Positions 1 to 8,360 of a stretch of DNA of 51,092 bases are shown piece after piece. The first letter of the stretch is position 1. Each line of letters begins with the position of its first letter. The notes beneath the pieces are model-generated. The model made no database searches and was not told where the DNA came from. It saw only the letters and a list, made by a program, of their open reading frames with translations. A program made the translations under genes and the position numbers. This DNA is from DATMMS01 sp036824145 (GTDB lineage Bacteria; Chloroflexota; Dormibacteria; DASZGP01), in assembly GCA_036824145.1 (NCBI GenBank), contig DAITAT010000006.1, positions 1 to 51,092 on the forward strand, written 5' to 3'.

Positions 1-8
1 GAGGCTCC

Positions 9-293
9 ATGTCCAAGGCTAAGAAGCCAGCTGCGCGGCGCGCCAGCACAGCACGTAAGCCAGCGGCCAAGAAGACGACCGCCGCGCGCAAGCCGGCGGC
101 CAGGAAGACGACCGCCGCGCGCAAGCCGGCGGCCAGGAAGACGACCGCCGCGCGCAAGCCGGCGGCCAAGAAGACGACCGCCGCGCGCAAGCCGGCGGCC
201 AAGAAGACGACCGTCGCCCGCAAGCCGGCGGCCAGGAAGACGACGGCTACGCGCGCGACTGCGACCCGAGCGCGTAAGACTGCGCGTCGATGA
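9..293 (+). CDS. Lys/Ala/Arg/Thr-rich histone H1-like repeat protein
   Basis: A 94-residue, extremely basic protein made almost entirely of an 11-residue repeat of the form TTAARKPAA(R/K)K, present about five times, with a short KKPAARR start and a basic TRARKTARR tail. There is no globular domain, signal peptide or membrane segment. AKP/KKA-rich tails of this type are known from bacterial histone H1-like proteins and from the C-terminal tails of actinobacterial HU (HupB), where they bind DNA or rRNA. Here the tail stands alone, so a nucleoid- or RNA-binding role is inference. A GAGG stretch lies at bases 1-4, four bases before the ATG, and supports this start. The upstream gene lies outside the window. 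Confidence 0.7.
   Translation: MSKAKKPAARRASTARKPAAKKTTAARKPAARKTTAARKPAARKTTAARKPAAKKTTAARKPAAKKTTVARKPAARKTTATRATATRARKTARR
72..245 (+). repeat. 33-bp tandem repeat inside the H1-like gene
   Basis: Five in-phase copies of a 33-bp unit start at 72, 105, 138, 171 and 204, with a partial sixth from 237. The unit encodes 11 residues. Copies differ at only a few positions (cagg/caag, gccgcg/gtcgcc), so the array is nearly identical at the DNA level and could change copy number by slippage or be collapsed in a short-read assembly. Confidence 0.85.
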
Positions 294-403
294 GTTAGCA
301 GGCCCCGTCATAGGCTGTAGCTGACACGATCTTGATGGACCCCTTGGCCGCCCGCGGCGCGGTCGAAGTTCGGCCCATTCTCGACCAGGGTTAGCGGCTC
401 AGG

Positions 404-429
404 GGCGGCCTCAGCGGTAGACGGCCGCC
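404..429. terminator. Possible hairpin between convergent genes
   Basis: A 7-bp perfect inverted repeat (ggcggcc at 404-410, ggccgcc at 423-429) with a 12-base loop lies between the convergent H1-like gene and the spermidine-synthase-like gene. No T-run follows on either strand, so a terminator role is only a guess. The rest of 294-487 shows nothing recognisable. Confidence 0.2.
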
Positions 430-487
430 TCTGCTCCTGCCCCGGTCAGCGACCTCACTCCATCCCGGCGTAGCGCTCGACTTCTCG

Positions 488-2479
488 TCAGGCTGCCACT
501 CCGGCCCTTCGCGGTCTCAAGTTGAGGAGCAGTGCGGCGACGTAAAGGGCGGCTATCAGAGGCAGCAAGGCGCGGTAGCCGGTTATCAGCGCCCCATACT
601 CGAGCACTCCGCCGATCATGGCGCCCAGGAGGTTGGCGCCGAAGGCAACCGTCGACGACGCCACATCTTTGAACCTCTCGGCAAAGAGGAGGTTGGCCAC
701 GAAGATGGGGACGAACGCCAGCAGCGTGGCGATGATGAAGCGCGGCAGGAGAGGCAACCCGAGGAGTGACTCCGGTGGCACCAGCCAGGCCAGCGCAAGG
801 GCGCCGATAAGGAGGGCGTACAGGGGCCACAGCGCCCTGACTCGAACCCGCTGCGCCACCATCACGGCCGCCAACACCGCCACCAGGATGCCGGTGAAAA
901 CCAGCGCGTTGACGAACCACGTGGTGCCAAATAGGAGGGCGAACTGGACCACGTTCTTGGTCTCCAGGAGGAGGAAGGCCACGCCCATGAAGAAGAGGTC
1001 AGCGTACGCCAGCATCCCGCGCATGGGGCCACCTGCGAAACGCACCATCGCCACCGCCACCAGCAGGATCAGGGCCAGGGTGAGGAGGTAGAAACCGGGG
1101 ATGCCGCGCTGCTGCAGGTACAGGAAGGGGTAGTCGTCGGTGGCGGCGGCGGGCACCGTCCGCAATGCCGGGTTCCATCGGGTCGGGCACTGCATCGAGG
1201 CCGTCTCCACGCTGGCGCTGAGCAGCGCCAGGCGTCCGTACTGGCCGGTCGAGATCAGGCAGGGCGGGTGGCCGTACGCCGACTGTAGGGTCCCCGCAAG
1301 CCGGTCGATGAGCCACTGGTCACGGTAGTAGTTGTACTCGGCGAAGACGCCCCCGGGGTTGAGGTGGTCACGGGCGGCTTTCATCGCCTCGGTAGTGAAG
1401 AGATAGCTCTCCAGCCGCAATGACGACTGTCCCGAGATCAGGGTCAGGGAGTCCGGGAGCGCGAAGAGGATGAGGTCGTAGTGCCGGTCGGTCTGCTGCA
1501 AGAAGGCGCGGCCGTCGTCGATGTGAACGGTGACACGCGGGTCCTGGTAGGGGTGGTTGGGATGGAGCCGGGAGCCGAGGCTTTCCAGCAACGGGTCGAT
1601 CTCGACCGCGTCGACGTGGTCGACGACCCCGTGGTCGAGGGCGATGGCCACGTCGGTACCGGTACCCGCGCCAACGATCAGCACCTGCCTCGGCGGCGTC
1701 TTGATCTGCTGGTAAGGCAGGAAGTACAGCGGGACCGAGTTGCGCCGCTGGTCCACCGACTCGATGGTCTGGTGAGGGATGCCGTTCACGAGCACGGTGA
1801 TGGGCCCGCTTGGTTGGGGCCGGAGGGTGACACGGTAATAAGGCGACCATGATTCCAGCGGGGTAAGCGACTGGATCGCGAGCATCAGGGCCAGCGCCGC
1901 CAGGGCGACGAGTTGGACCCACTTCACCGACGGCAGGTAGAGGACGGCGAACGCAATCACCACGATCAGCCCCCAGGCGATCGGGGGAGTGCCGAGGAAC
2001 GAAAGTAGGGAGAAGGCGGCGATGCCGGCGATGCTGCCCATGATGTCGAGCTGGTAGGCACGAAGGGGATCCAACTCCGCGAAGGTCCTGGCCACGCCGT
2101 CCGCGATCGACATCATCACCGCCGCCACCGCCACGAAGATGACGGGCAGCGTGGCCCAGATGGGCAAGCCTGTCCCACTGTTTTCGAGGGCGCCGAAGAA
2201 AATCAGGTCGCTCCCCGAGCGGTTGATCTGGACAGGGAAGACGATGACAAACCCCACCATCGCCGCCAGCAGCACCGGCGCCAGGGGGAAGAGGTTTGGC
2301 GATGAGCGCGCGCGCAGGAACCCCACCCCGATGCCAAGGAAGCTCGCCAGCAGGACGAAGTTGGAGAAGTACGAGAGGTAGACGACCTTGGCTCCGGTCC
2401 AGCGGATGAGGGCCAGCTCCACCAACAGCATCAGGAAGCTGAGCAGGAAGAGCCGCCACTGCCTGGGAAGTGCTGACAT
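488..2479 (-). CDS. Multi-spanning membrane protein with spermidine synthase-like (SAM-binding) domain
   Basis: A 663-residue protein. Residues 1-200 hold about six hydrophobic helices, residues 215-430 a Rossmann methyltransferase-like domain, and residues 460-655 further membrane helices. In the soluble part VGAGTGTD (about 270-276) is the SAM/decarboxy-SAM loop, VEIDP (about 292-296) the ribose-binding acidic strand and HIDDGRAFL (about 319-327) the adenine region. LFALPDS stands where true spermidine synthases have the Asp-containing gatekeeper segment. This helix-SpdSyn-helix layout is a known uncharacterised family and its substrate is unknown. The start at 2479 puts the first helix immediately after the N-terminus and has TACCCT seven bases upstream; an ATG at 2518 is the alternative. 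No other polyamine gene is nearby. Confidence 0.75.
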   Translation of the reverse strand: MSALPRQWRLFLLSFLMLLVELALIRWTGAKVVYLSYFSNFVLLASFLGIGVGFLRARSSPNLFPLAPVLLAAMVGFVIVFPVQINRSGSDLIFFGALENSGTGLPIWATLPVIFVAVAAVMMSIADGVARTFAELDPLRAYQLDIMGSIAGIAAFSLLSFLGTPPIAWGLIVVIAFAVLYLPSVKWVQLVALAALALMLAIQSLTPLESWSPYYRVTLRPQPSGPITVLVNGIPHQTIESVDQRRNSVPLYFLPYQQIKTPPRQVLIVGAGTGTDVAIALDHGVVDHVDAVEIDPLLESLGSRLHPNHPYQDPRVTVHIDDGRAFLQQTDRHYDLILFALPDSLTLISGQSSLRLESYLFTTEAMKAARDHLNPGGVFAEYNYYRDQWLIDRLAGTLQSAYGHPPCLISTGQYGRLALLSASVETASMQCPTRWNPALRTVPAAATDDYPFLYLQQRGIPGFYLLTLALILLVAVAMVRFAGGPMRGMLAYADLFFMGVAFLLLETKNVVQFALLFGTTWFVNALVFTGILVAVLAAVMVAQRVRVRALWPLYALLIGALALAWLVPPESLLGLPLLPRFIIATLLAFVPIFVANLLFAERFKDVASSTVAFGANLLGAMIGGVLEYGALITGYRALLPLIAALYVAALLLNLRPRRAGVAA

Positions 2480-2504
2480 TCGCAGTAGGGTAGCGCGGCG
2501 GCGG

Positions 2505-2543
2505 TACCTTAGTGCCATGTTCCGAGAAGGGCCGGCCAGGTGA
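2505..2543 (+). promoter_or_regulatory. Putative -10 element and 8-codon leader ORF before the MFS gene
   Basis: TACCTT at 2505-2510 is followed after six bases by ATG at 2517, the spacing expected for a leaderless transcript. The ATG opens an 8-codon ORF (MFREGPAR) whose TGA at 2541-2543 overlaps the GTG start of the MFS gene (GTGA). The GAGAAGG Shine-Dalgarno of the MFS gene lies inside the leader ORF. Translational coupling is inferred. Confidence 0.35.
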
Positions 2544-3934
2544 CCGCGCCCGCCTCGGTCCCCGGGCTGTGGTCGCGCCAGCTGCGAGCCACCACCGCGG
2601 GGCTGGTCCTGACCGTGACCCTGGTGGCGTCGGAAGCCCTGGCCGTGATCACCATCCTTCCGGTCATCAGCCACGACCTGGGTGGCATCAGTCTCTACGG
2701 TTGGGTTATCAGCGCCTTCTCCCTGGGGATGCTTTTCGGCATCGTCATCGGCGGGGCCGAGGCAGATCGGCGCGGCCCGGCCACCCCCTTCGTCGGCGGG
2801 CTCATCCTGTTCGCCGCCGGCCTCGCCGTCGGTGGCCTGGCCCCTACGATGCTGGTGCTGGTGCCGGCGCGCGGCCTCCAGGGTGTCGGAGCCGGAATCA
2901 TTGAGTCCGTCGCTTTCGTCAGCATCGGGCGAAGCTATGACGACTCCCTACGCGCTCGGGTCCTGGCCATCCTGGCGACAGCCTGGATCGTTCCCGGGCT
3001 GGTGGGGCCAAGCATCGCCGCCTTCGTCGCCGTCCGGCTGGGGTGGCGCTTGGTGTTCCTCGGCCTGATCCCCCTGGTGGCCGGCGCGGGCGCGATCGCG
3101 ATCCCACCACTGCTCAGCCTGGGCCCGCCTGGGCGCATCGCCAAGGCACCCGGCCGTACCGTCGATGCGATGCGGGTCGCGCTTGGTACCGGCCTCACCC
3201 TCGCGGGCCTGGGTAATCGCTCGCCGGAGGTCGCGATTGGTCTGGTCATGGCCGCCGGGCTTGTCGGCGCGCGACCGCTTCTGCGCCTCCTCCCCGTGGG
3301 GACGTTGCGCGCCTTGCCTGGCCTACCCGCGGCGGTCCTGGCGCGAGGCCTGCTCACGTTCTCCTTCTTCGGCGCCGACACCTTCGTGCCTCTGCTGCTG
3401 ACGTCGGCCCGGGGCCAGAGCGCGGTCGTCGCCGGTATCGCGGTGACGGCGTCGACGGTGTCCTGGACTGCCGGCGCGTGGTTCCAGGCGCGCATGGCGG
3501 CAACCTGGAGCAGCCGTCGCCTGGTCGGCGCCGGCTTCGCGTTCCTGGTGGCAGGAATCGCAGTCGTTGCCGCGGTGCTGGTCCCCACCGTGCCGGTCTG
3601 GGTCGCCATCCTGGGCTGGCTGCTCGGCGGACTTGGGATCGGCATCGCCTACGCGTCGATCTCGCTGGCGGTGCTGCGCGAGGCTCCCGAAGGACAGGAG
3701 GGATCGTCAGCGGCGTCGATGCAGCTGAGTGAGACGCTGGGCATTGCCTTCGGCGCCGGTCTTGGCGGGGTCGCGGTTGCCGCCGCCGCGGCCGCGGGCT
3801 GGCCTGCCCAGGTCGGGCTCGGCGCCGCTTTCGCGCTTGCAGCGGCGGCCGCAAGCATCGGCCTGGTCGCAGCCCGGCGCCTCACTGAGACGAGGCCGAC
3901 GCCAGGGCCTTCAGGACCTTCCGGGTCACTGTAG
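2540..3934 (+). CDS. MFS transporter (drug-exporter type)
   Basis: A 464-residue major facilitator protein with roughly 12-14 hydrophobic segments along its whole length. GAEADRRGP near residue 75 fits the cytoplasmic loop 2-3 motif A. ATAWIVPGLVGPSIAAFV near residues 148-165 resembles motif C, typical of proton-coupled drug antiporters of the DHA family (EmrB/QacA-like). Export of a toxic compound is the family expectation; the substrate cannot be read from the sequence. The GTG start at 2540 has GAGAAGG nine bases upstream (2524-2530) and overlaps the stop of a short leader ORF. The gene is divergent from the spermidine-synthase-like gene, sharing about 60 bases of intergenic DNA. Confidence 0.85.
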   Translation: MTAPASVPGLWSRQLRATTAGLVLTVTLVASEALAVITILPVISHDLGGISLYGWVISAFSLGMLFGIVIGGAEADRRGPATPFVGGLILFAAGLAVGGLAPTMLVLVPARGLQGVGAGIIESVAFVSIGRSYDDSLRARVLAILATAWIVPGLVGPSIAAFVAVRLGWRLVFLGLIPLVAGAGAIAIPPLLSLGPPGRIAKAPGRTVDAMRVALGTGLTLAGLGNRSPEVAIGLVMAAGLVGARPLLRLLPVGTLRALPGLPAAVLARGLLTFSFFGADTFVPLLLTSARGQSAVVAGIAVTASTVSWTAGAWFQARMAATWSSRRLVGAGFAFLVAGIAVVAAVLVPTVPVWVAILGWLLGGLGIGIAYASISLAVLREAPEGQEGSSAASMQLSETLGIAFGAGLGGVAVAAAAAAGWPAQVGLGAAFALAAAAASIGLVAARRLTETRPTPGPSGPSGSL

Positions 3935-3981
3935 GTCCTATCGACGGCGAGCGAGGCGCCACCGAAGGCGCGGCGCCTTGC

Positions 3982-4010
3982 TTGACCGTTGCTGTTACGA
4001 GGCATACGCT
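3982..4010 (+). promoter_or_regulatory. Putative sigma70-type promoter of the sugar ABC operon
   Basis: TTGACC (3982-3987) and TACGCT (4005-4010) are separated by 17 bases, a good fit to a housekeeping promoter. They lie about 45 bases before the substrate-binding gene start in the 121-base gap after the MFS gene. Confidence 0.4.
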
Positions 4011-4055
4011 GCGTAAGCGGTTGAACGCGAAGTGCGGAAAAGTGGAGGAAACCAA

Positions 4056-5129
4056 TTGACCAGATCGTTACGACCGATGGCGCTTGCAGCCGCCGGCTTG
4101 ATGTTCCTGGCGGCCTGCGGAAGCAGCAGCAGTTCTGGCAACGGCGGCGGTTCGAAGAAGATCGCGCTGCTCCTGCCGGAGACCAAGACAGCCCGTTACG
4201 AGAGCAAGGACCGCCCCCTCTTTGAGGCTGACGTGGCCAAGCTCTGCGGCGCCCAGGTCCTGTACAGCAACGCCAACCAGGATGCGCCCACCCAGCAGAA
4301 CCAGGCGGATGCCGCCATCACCAACGGAGCCAACGTGCTGGTGCTCGACCCCGTGGACGGGGCTGCCGCGGCGGCCATCGCAACCAAGGCCAAGACGGCC
4401 AAGGTGCCCGTCGTCTCATATGACCGCCTGATCCTGAACGCCCCAGTCGACTACTACATCTCGTTCGATAACGCCGGTGTCGGCAAGCTGCAGGGCACCG
4501 CCCTGCTGGCGGCGCTGAACGGGAAGCAGAACGCCCAGGTCGTGATGATTAACGGCGATCCCACGGACAATAACGCGACGCTGTTCAAGCAGGGCGCCCA
4601 CTCCGTGCTCGACAGCACGACCAAAGTCGCCAAGGAATACGACACCCCGACGTGGAGCCCCGACAACGCGCAGAAGGAGATGACCCAGGCCCTGACCGCC
4701 CTCAACAACAAGGTCGACGGCGTCCTGGCCGCCAATGACGGCACCGCCGGCGGCGCAATCGCCGCCATGAAGGCTGCCGGCCTCAACCCGCTTCCGCCCA
4801 TCACCGGGCAGGACGCGGAGCTGGCCGCCATCCAGCGCGTCGTCGCCGGGACCCAGACGATGACTGTCTACAAGGCCATCGTGCCGGAGGCCGAGAAGGC
4901 CGCTGAGCTGGCATGTGACCTCGCCACCGGAAAGACGGTGCCCAGCAGCATGACCGGTGGGAAGACAACCAACAACAAGGCGGCCGACGTGCCGTCGATC
5001 CTGCTGACCCCGGTCGCGTTGACCAAGGCCAACGTCAAGGCCACGGTCATCGCCGACAAGTTCTGGACCCTGGCGGACATCTGCACCGCCGACTTCGTGG
5101 CGGCCTGCACGGCGGCGGGGATCAAGTGA
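4056..5129 (+). CDS. xylF: Sugar ABC transporter substrate-binding lipoprotein, D-xylose (XylF) type
   Basis: A 357-residue periplasmic-binding-protein-like lipoprotein. The N-terminus is a lipoprotein signal: Arg-containing start, hydrophobic stretch, lipobox LAAC with Cys21, then a Ser/Gly-rich linker. The mature part matches the type I sugar-binding fold, and the segment SYDRLILNAPVDYYISFDN is characteristic of xylose-binding proteins. The expected role is capture of D-xylose or a similar pentose outside the membrane. TTG at 4056 is chosen because GGAGG at 4044-4048 lies seven bases before it; an in-frame GTG at 4032 lies upstream of that Shine-Dalgarno and would break the normal signal peptide. 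It is first in an operon with the ATPase (4-base overlap) and permease. Confidence 0.85.
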   Translation: MTRSLRPMALAAAGLMFLAACGSSSSSGNGGGSKKIALLLPETKTARYESKDRPLFEADVAKLCGAQVLYSNANQDAPTQQNQADAAITNGANVLVLDPVDGAAAAAIATKAKTAKVPVVSYDRLILNAPVDYYISFDNAGVGKLQGTALLAALNGKQNAQVVMINGDPTDNNATLFKQGAHSVLDSTTKVAKEYDTPTWSPDNAQKEMTQALTALNNKVDGVLAANDGTAGGAIAAMKAAGLNPLPPITGQDAELAAIQRVVAGTQTMTVYKAIVPEAEKAAELACDLATGKTVPSSMTGGKTTNNKAADVPSILLTPVALTKANVKATVIADKFWTLADICTADFVAACTAAGIK

Positions 5130-5962
5130 GTCAGGGCCCCGAGCCGGATCGGGGCACCGAGGAGAGCAGCGAGCCCGCGCGCCGGTCCGAGGGACCGGCG
5201 CGCGAACCGCTACTCGAACTCAAGGGCATAACCAAGCGCTTCGGCGCGGTCCAGGCCCTCACCGACGTCAATCTCAAGGTCTACCCGGGTGAGGTCATGG
5301 CCCTGGTGGGGGACAACGGCGCCGGAAAGTCCAGCCTGGTCAAGACCATCGCCGGCATCAACATCCCGGACCAGGGCGAGATCCTCTTCGAGGGTCACCC
5401 GGTCCATTTCACGGGTCCACGTGACCCCGCAGCGCTGGGGATCTCAACCGTCTACCAGGACCTCGCGCTGTCGGACAACCTCGACGTCGTGGCCAACCTG
5501 TACCTGGGCCGCGAGGAGGTTGGCAAACCGATGCCCTCGATCAGCGAGGAGCAGATGGAGAAGCGGGCCCGGGAGGTCCTCAAGGAACTGAACGTGACCA
5601 CCCTGCAGAGCCCGCGCCTGGTGGTGGCGTCACTTTCGGGCGGCCAGCGCCAGTCGGTGGCGGTCGCCAGGTCCGTGATGTGGTCTGCCAAGCTGGTGAT
5701 GCTGGACGAGCCCACGGCGGCACTCGGCGTGGCCCAGACTCGGCAGGTGCTCGACCTCATCCTTCGGCTGAAGGAGCAGGACCACGCCGTGATCGTGATC
5801 AGCCACAACCTGGGGGAGGTGTTCGAGGTCACCGACCGCGTCGTCGTGCTGTACCTGGGTCGCAACGGCGGCGACTTCGTGACCAAGAACAGCAGCCGTG
5901 AGGAGGTCGTCGCGGCCATCACCGGCCTCAAACAGCCGGCCGAAGCGGCGGCGGCGACCTAG
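5126..5962 (+). CDS. Sugar ABC transporter ATP-binding protein (single ATPase domain)
   Basis: A 278-residue cytoplasmic ATPase that powers sugar import. Walker A GDNGAGKSS is at 62-70, the signature LSGGQ at 160-164, Walker B LVMLDEP at 180-186 and the switch His in VISHN near 217. Classical XylG/RbsA proteins carry two ATPase domains in about 500 residues. This one has a single domain, as in the FrcA-type branch, so the transporter probably works with a homodimer. The first 25 residues are charged and Glu/Arg-rich and are not part of the fold. The GTG start overlaps the TGA of the binding-protein gene (GTGA), implying coupled translation, and the stop directly abuts the permease ATG. Confidence 0.9.
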   Translation: MSQGPEPDRGTEESSEPARRSEGPAREPLLELKGITKRFGAVQALTDVNLKVYPGEVMALVGDNGAGKSSLVKTIAGINIPDQGEILFEGHPVHFTGPRDPAALGISTVYQDLALSDNLDVVANLYLGREEVGKPMPSISEEQMEKRAREVLKELNVTTLQSPRLVVASLSGGQRQSVAVARSVMWSAKLVMLDEPTAALGVAQTRQVLDLILRLKEQDHAVIVISHNLGEVFEVTDRVVVLYLGRNGGDFVTKNSSREEVVAAITGLKQPAEAAAAT

Positions 5963-7192
5963 ATGGCGACCCCAACCTCACCGCAGGCAACGATCGTCCC
6001 CCCCGCGATCGCCGCCGACCAGGCCGGCGGGTTCGAGCGGTTCCGGCGGCGCATCACTCAGGGAGAGCTTGGGTCGATCCCGGTCATCGCCGGCCTGGCG
6101 GTGATCTGGACCGTCTTCCAGCTCCTCAACTCCAACTTTCTCAGCCCCCGCAACCTGACCAACCTATCGGTCCAGATCGCCGACATCGGGGTCATCTCGA
6201 TCGGCATCGTCCTGGTCCTGTTGCTGGGCGAGATCGACCTGTCGGTGGGGTCCATCAGCGGCCTGGGCGCCGGCGTCATGGCCGTGCTCAACGTAAAGCA
6301 CGGTGTGCCTCCCGTGTTCGCGGTCGTGGCCGGGGTGCTGACCGGCACCGTGATCGGGCTGTTGCAAGGCTTCTGGTTCACCCGCTTCAAGATCCCGTCG
6401 TTCGTGGTGACGCTGGCCGGGTTGCTGGCCTGGGAGGGTGCGCTGATCCTGATTCTCGGCACCACCGGCACCATCAACGTCTTCGACCCGGGCATCGATG
6501 CCATCGCGGGCAACTTCCTGTCGGTGACACAGGGTTGGGTCGTGGCGATCGCCGCGCTGGTCGCCTTCATCGCCGGCATGGTCCTCACCAGACGGCGGCG
6601 GGCGGCCGCCGGCCTGGAACTGGCGCCGGCCACCGGCCTCGTTTCCCGCGCGGTCGTTGCCGCCGTGCTGGTGCTGGTGGCCGTCTACGTCCTCAACTCC
6701 GACCGTGGCATCCCGCTGGCCGCCATGATCCTGGTCGGCTTTGTCGTGTTCTTCGACTATGTCATCCGCCGCACCCGGTTCGGCCGCCACGTCCTGGCGG
6801 TCGGCGGCAACGCCGAGGCTGCGCGGCGGGCCGGGATCTCGGTCACCGCGATCCGCCTCGCCGTCTTCACGCTGGCGGGCTCGATGGCAGCCTTTGGCGG
6901 CATCATCGCCGCGTCGCGTGTCCTCGCCGTCAGCCAGTCGTCCGGAGGCGGTGACATCCTGCTCAACGCCATCGCGGCCGCGGTCATCGGTGGGACCTCG
7001 CTCTTCGGAGGCCGGGGCACGGTCTGGTCGGCGCTCACCGGGGCGCTGGTGATCGGCTCCATCAACAATGGTCTCGACCTGCTGGCGCTGTCGGCGGCGA
7101 TCAAATTCATGGTCACCGGCGGCGTCCTGCTCGCAGCCGTCACCGTCGACGCCGTGGCCCGCCAGGGAAGGCAGTCCGCCGGTCGCGCCTAA
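5963..7192 (+). CDS. xylH: Sugar ABC transporter permease (XylH/RbsC type)
   Basis: A 409-residue integral membrane permease with about ten to eleven hydrophobic helices. The segment GEIDLSVGSISGLGAGVMAVL near residue 90 is the hallmark of the ribose/xylose permease family. The later EAARRAGISV stretch is the cytoplasmic loop that contacts the ATPase. It forms the membrane channel of the xylose-type importer with the two preceding genes and starts at the base after the ATPase stop codon. The C-terminus ends in a short basic tail. It converges with an oxidoreductase gene, leaving 38 bases between them. Confidence 0.9.
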   Translation: MATPTSPQATIVPPAIAADQAGGFERFRRRITQGELGSIPVIAGLAVIWTVFQLLNSNFLSPRNLTNLSVQIADIGVISIGIVLVLLLGEIDLSVGSISGLGAGVMAVLNVKHGVPPVFAVVAGVLTGTVIGLLQGFWFTRFKIPSFVVTLAGLLAWEGALILILGTTGTINVFDPGIDAIAGNFLSVTQGWVVAIAALVAFIAGMVLTRRRRAAAGLELAPATGLVSRAVVAAVLVLVAVYVLNSDRGIPLAAMILVGFVVFFDYVIRRTRFGRHVLAVGGNAEAARRAGISVTAIRLAVFTLAGSMAAFGGIIAASRVLAVSQSSGGGDILLNAIAAAVIGGTSLFGGRGTVWSALTGALVIGSINNGLDLLALSAAIKFMVTGGVLLAAVTVDAVARQGRQSAGRA

Positions 7193-7230
7193 AATCTGAA
7201 GCGCGCGAGGGACCCGGGCCTCGACCAGGA

Positions 7231-8325
7231 CTACGTGTCGGCGGGGTTCGCGCTGGCGATGCTGACGCTGGGGATCGCGATGACCTGGCGGCGCCGGGCG
7301 CTCTCGCGCGCGGCGTCCAGGACCTCGAGCACAGCGATGCCGTCATCGGCCGTGACCGGCGGCGGGGTACCCGACCGGAGGGATTCGACCACCCCGACGT
7401 AGTAGGCAGGCCAATCGCCGGGCACCGTCTCGACCGGCCCGCTGTCGCCCCCGGTCCACAGCCGCCCCCACAGGTCCGGCGCCTCACGGCCCCAGTCGGG
7501 TCGGCCCGGCCGTGCGCCGCTGCGCAGCGCCTCCTCCTGGATGTCGAGCCCCTCCTTGACGTACGCGCCCGCCAGGCCGAGCACTCGCACGCTGGGCCCC
7601 AGGTTGGCGGCGACGGCGCTGGCCCAGAGGTGGCTGCGCACCGCGTCCGCGTGCTCCAGCGCGATGAAGACGTCGTCGTCGCCCTGGCCGCCCGGGCGCC
7701 GGCGTTCGACCTCGGCGTACACGCTGAGTGGGCGGCCGAACAGGTATGTCGCCTGGTCGACGAGGTGGCTGCCAAGGTCCAGCAGGATTCCGCCGCCGTC
7801 CTCGGTGCCGGTGCGATCGCGCCAGGCGGCGGGGTGTGGCTCCGGCCGCCAGCGCTCGAACCGCGACTCGAAGCGGGTGACCGCCCCCAGCGCGCGGTCA
7901 GACAGGAGGCGTTGAATCGTCAGCGTCTCGCCGTCCCAACGGCGGTTGTGAAACACGCTGAGCCAGAGCCCTCGCGCTGCCGCGGCCGTGGCCAATGTTC
8001 GTGAATCAGCGGCAGTGGTCGCCATCGGCTTGTCGACAACCATCGGCAGTCCCGCTTCAATCGCCGCGAGACCGACTGCCAGGTGTGTGCCCGTCGGCGT
8101 GGCGATGACGACGAGGTCGTGGTCCGCGCCTGCCGCCCAGAGCTGGTCGGTGTTGTCGACGACCCGGACCCCCGGGACGGCCACGCGCACGCGGGCCTGG
8201 CGCCCCGGGTCACCGGTCACCACTGATACCAGCTCCATCTCCGGCGTCGACGTGACCAAGGGAACGTGGAAGACGGCCCCCGACAGGCCGTAGCCGATCA
8301 CGGCCACCCGAATGGGTTTCGTCAC
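7231..8325 (-). CDS. Gfo/Idh/MocA family NAD(P)-dependent oxidoreductase
   Basis: A 364-residue protein with an N-terminal Rossmann domain and a C-terminal alpha/beta domain. IGYGLSG (10-16) is the dinucleotide-binding loop. DKP at 98-100 corresponds to the conserved E/D-K-P whose Lys is catalytic in this family, and LDLGSHLVDQATYLFG carries the family's D-x-GxHxxD pattern. Members oxidise or isomerise sugars, inositols and related polyols. Its position converging on a xylose-type importer suggests sugar catabolism, but the substrate is not readable. The GTG at 8325 has no Shine-Dalgarno; GATAAT at 8332-8337 lies six bases upstream, consistent with a leaderless mRNA. An assembly gap begins 35 bases upstream of the start. 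Confidence 0.85.
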   Translation of the reverse strand: MTKPIRVAVIGYGLSGAVFHVPLVTSTPEMELVSVVTGDPGRQARVRVAVPGVRVVDNTDQLWAAGADHDLVVIATPTGTHLAVGLAAIEAGLPMVVDKPMATTAADSRTLATAAAARGLWLSVFHNRRWDGETLTIQRLLSDRALGAVTRFESRFERWRPEPHPAAWRDRTGTEDGGGILLDLGSHLVDQATYLFGRPLSVYAEVERRRPGGQGDDDVFIALEHADAVRSHLWASAVAANLGPSVRVLGLAGAYVKEGLDIQEEALRSGARPGRPDWGREAPDLWGRLWTGGDSGPVETVPGDWPAYYVGVVESLRSGTPPPVTADDGIAVLEVLDAARESARRRQVIAIPSVSIASANPADT

Positions 8326-8331
8326 GACCGA

Positions 8332-8337
8332 ATTATC
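8332..8337 (-). promoter_or_regulatory. Putative -10 hexamer, leaderless Gfo/Idh/MocA gene
   Basis: On the minus strand GATAAT (5 of 6 matches to TATAAT) is separated from the GTG start by exactly six bases, placing the expected transcript start on the start codon. A convincing -35 is not visible before the assembly gap. Confidence 0.35.
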
Positions 8338-8360
8338 CCGGTGATCCAGCAACTGGTGTC

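Noticed and set aside
7193..7230. Weak cgagg/cctcg hairpin between the convergent permease and oxidoreductase genes as a terminator
   Set aside because: The stem is only five bases and there is no T-run.
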